A stretch of DNA of 7,274 bases from Candidatus Heimdallarchaeota archaeon LC_2. Its GTDB lineage: Archaea > Asgardarchaeota > Heimdallarchaeia > Heimdallarchaeales > Kariarchaeaceae. The stretch covers positions 1 through 7,274 of the forward strand of contig MDVR01000082.1 in the NCBI GenBank assembly GCA_001940725.1, in the 5' to 3' direction. Numbering within the stretch: position 1 is the first letter of the stretch; each line of letters begins with the position of its first letter. The translations under genes and the position numbers were made by a program. Shown piece after piece: positions 6,884 through 7,274 of the stretch. The notes under the pieces were generated by a model. The model was given only the letters and a program-made list of their open reading frames with translations. It had not been told where the DNA came from and did no database searches.

Positions 6884-7118
6884 TCAAGTCAAGTCCCAAA
6901 TGCCGTTAAATTTTGCCTCTTCAAGAAACATGATGTTGATGTCAAACATTTTTTTAAATAGCATCACATAAAATTTGGTAAAAACTGAAATTTGTGAAGA
7001 ATTGAAGGAAGAAGCTTCTGATACATCTTCTTTCTATAGAGGATAAAACGTACTTCTTTCTCAGAGAGTGGATAGATGGCATTTTGCCTGGAAGTATTTT
7101 CATGAAGGAAACCATTAG
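6884..7118 (-). pseudogene. Candidate broken minus-strand gene fragment, family not recognised
   Basis: Read on the minus strand from the presumed IS end, one frame gives NGFLHENTSRQNAIYPLSEK, then VRFILYRKKMYQKLLPS and HKFQFLPNFM before a TGA near 6989-6991. A second minus frame continues in coding-like fashion (LFKKMFDINIMFLEEAKFNG, then IWDLT) to a TGA at 6884-6886. Together they look like about 75 residues of one protein split by a frameshift near 6990. No plus-strand frame stays open across this region, so it is not the shadow of a plus-strand gene. I cannot name the family. It may be the 3' end of a gene whose 5' part was removed or displaced by the adjacent insertion element. Chance open frames in AT-rich DNA remain possible. 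Confidence 0.3.
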
Positions 7119-7274
7119 TGTCCGGTTAAGAATTCCAGAGTGACAATTGGTTCTCATCGGACAGGTTTTTGATTAAGTTTTTATCTATGACCGCCAAATT
7201 CGGTTGCTCAGGTTAGTTCGTTGTTCTCAACAAGCAACTTCAATGGGGTGAAATTTTTCAATCGTTTTTTTATT
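7117..7274 (-). mobile_element. End of a probable IS4-type insertion sequence with decayed transposase C-terminus (runs off right edge)
   Basis: Two minus-strand frames carry transposase-like sequence. From the right edge, IKKRLKNFTPLKLLVENNEL reads to a stop at 7208-7210. In another frame, PEQPNLAVIDKNLIKN then LSDENQLSLWNS reads to TAA at 7126-7128. The ending resembles the 'NQL-x-L-F' terminus of Bacteroidota IS4-family transposases. Directly after the stop comes TTAACCGGACACTA (minus strand), which looks like a terminal inverted repeat; transposase stops overlapping the repeat are common in such elements. The frame change between the two pieces suggests decay, and I cannot rule out that the first piece is in the wrong frame. 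A TGTCCG / CGGACA pair at 7119-7124 and 7158-7163 lies within the end. The other end and target-site duplication are outside the window, so the family call is provisional. Confidence 0.45.

Noticed and set aside
6954..7157. A 67-codon minus-strand open frame (starting MRTNCHSG) spanning the IS end.
   Set aside because: It crosses the presumed IS boundary and lies in a different frame from the more protein-like sequence on both sides, so it is probably not the true coding frame.

Overview
The window looks like part of a surface-glycan (O-antigen or capsule type, Wzx/Wzy-dependent) biosynthesis locus from a Bacteroidota bacterium. That assignment is inference. It rests on AT-rich coding DNA, one GTG and one TTG start, almost no Shine-Dalgarno signals, a truncated protein of the 'EF-hand loop plus leucine-rich repeat' type common in that phylum, a flippase of the type seen there, and what looks like the end of an IS4-type insertion sequence of that phylum.

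Layout. Positions 3-194 hold the last 63 codons of an unrecognised plus-strand gene. It has clearly higher GC (83 of the first 180 bases, 46%) than the glycan genes, where sample lines count about 33-40%. Positions 195-551 hold no convincing gene. At 552-905 is a short membrane-targeted protein with a full EF-hand loop and the beginning of a leucine-rich repeat, and then a stop. At 1019-1108 is a 29-residue fossil of the N-terminus of a thiamine-diphosphate enzyme (acetolactate synthase-like). Positions 1137-6828 carry five intact, closely spaced plus-strand genes: wzx-type flippase, wzy-type polymerase/ligase, a GT2 glycosyltransferase, a GT4 (WbuB-like) glycosyltransferase, and a FemAB/GNAT-fold acyl- or aminoacyltransferase. 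The gaps are 27 bases, an 11-base overlap, 2 bases and 37 bases, so the five probably form one operon. Positions 6829-7274 are broken DNA: protein-like minus-strand fragments (about 6884-7118) abut what appears to be the terminus and frameshifted transposase C-terminus of an IS4-type element running off the right edge.

How the genes work together (inference from family knowledge): the two glycosyltransferases extend an undecaprenyl-linked oligosaccharide on the cytoplasmic side, the FemAB-like enzyme may decorate an amino sugar or a lipid-linked precursor, the flippase moves the unit across the inner membrane, and the polymerase/ligase joins or transfers units on the periplasmic side. No initiating phosphoglycosyltransferase, chain-length regulator or nucleotide-sugar pathway gene is present, so those must lie elsewhere. 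I see no CRISPR array, tRNA or rRNA, and no clearly undescribed system. The most unusual aspects are the intact cassette bounded on both sides by gene debris and the FemAB-like enzyme linked to glycan assembly.
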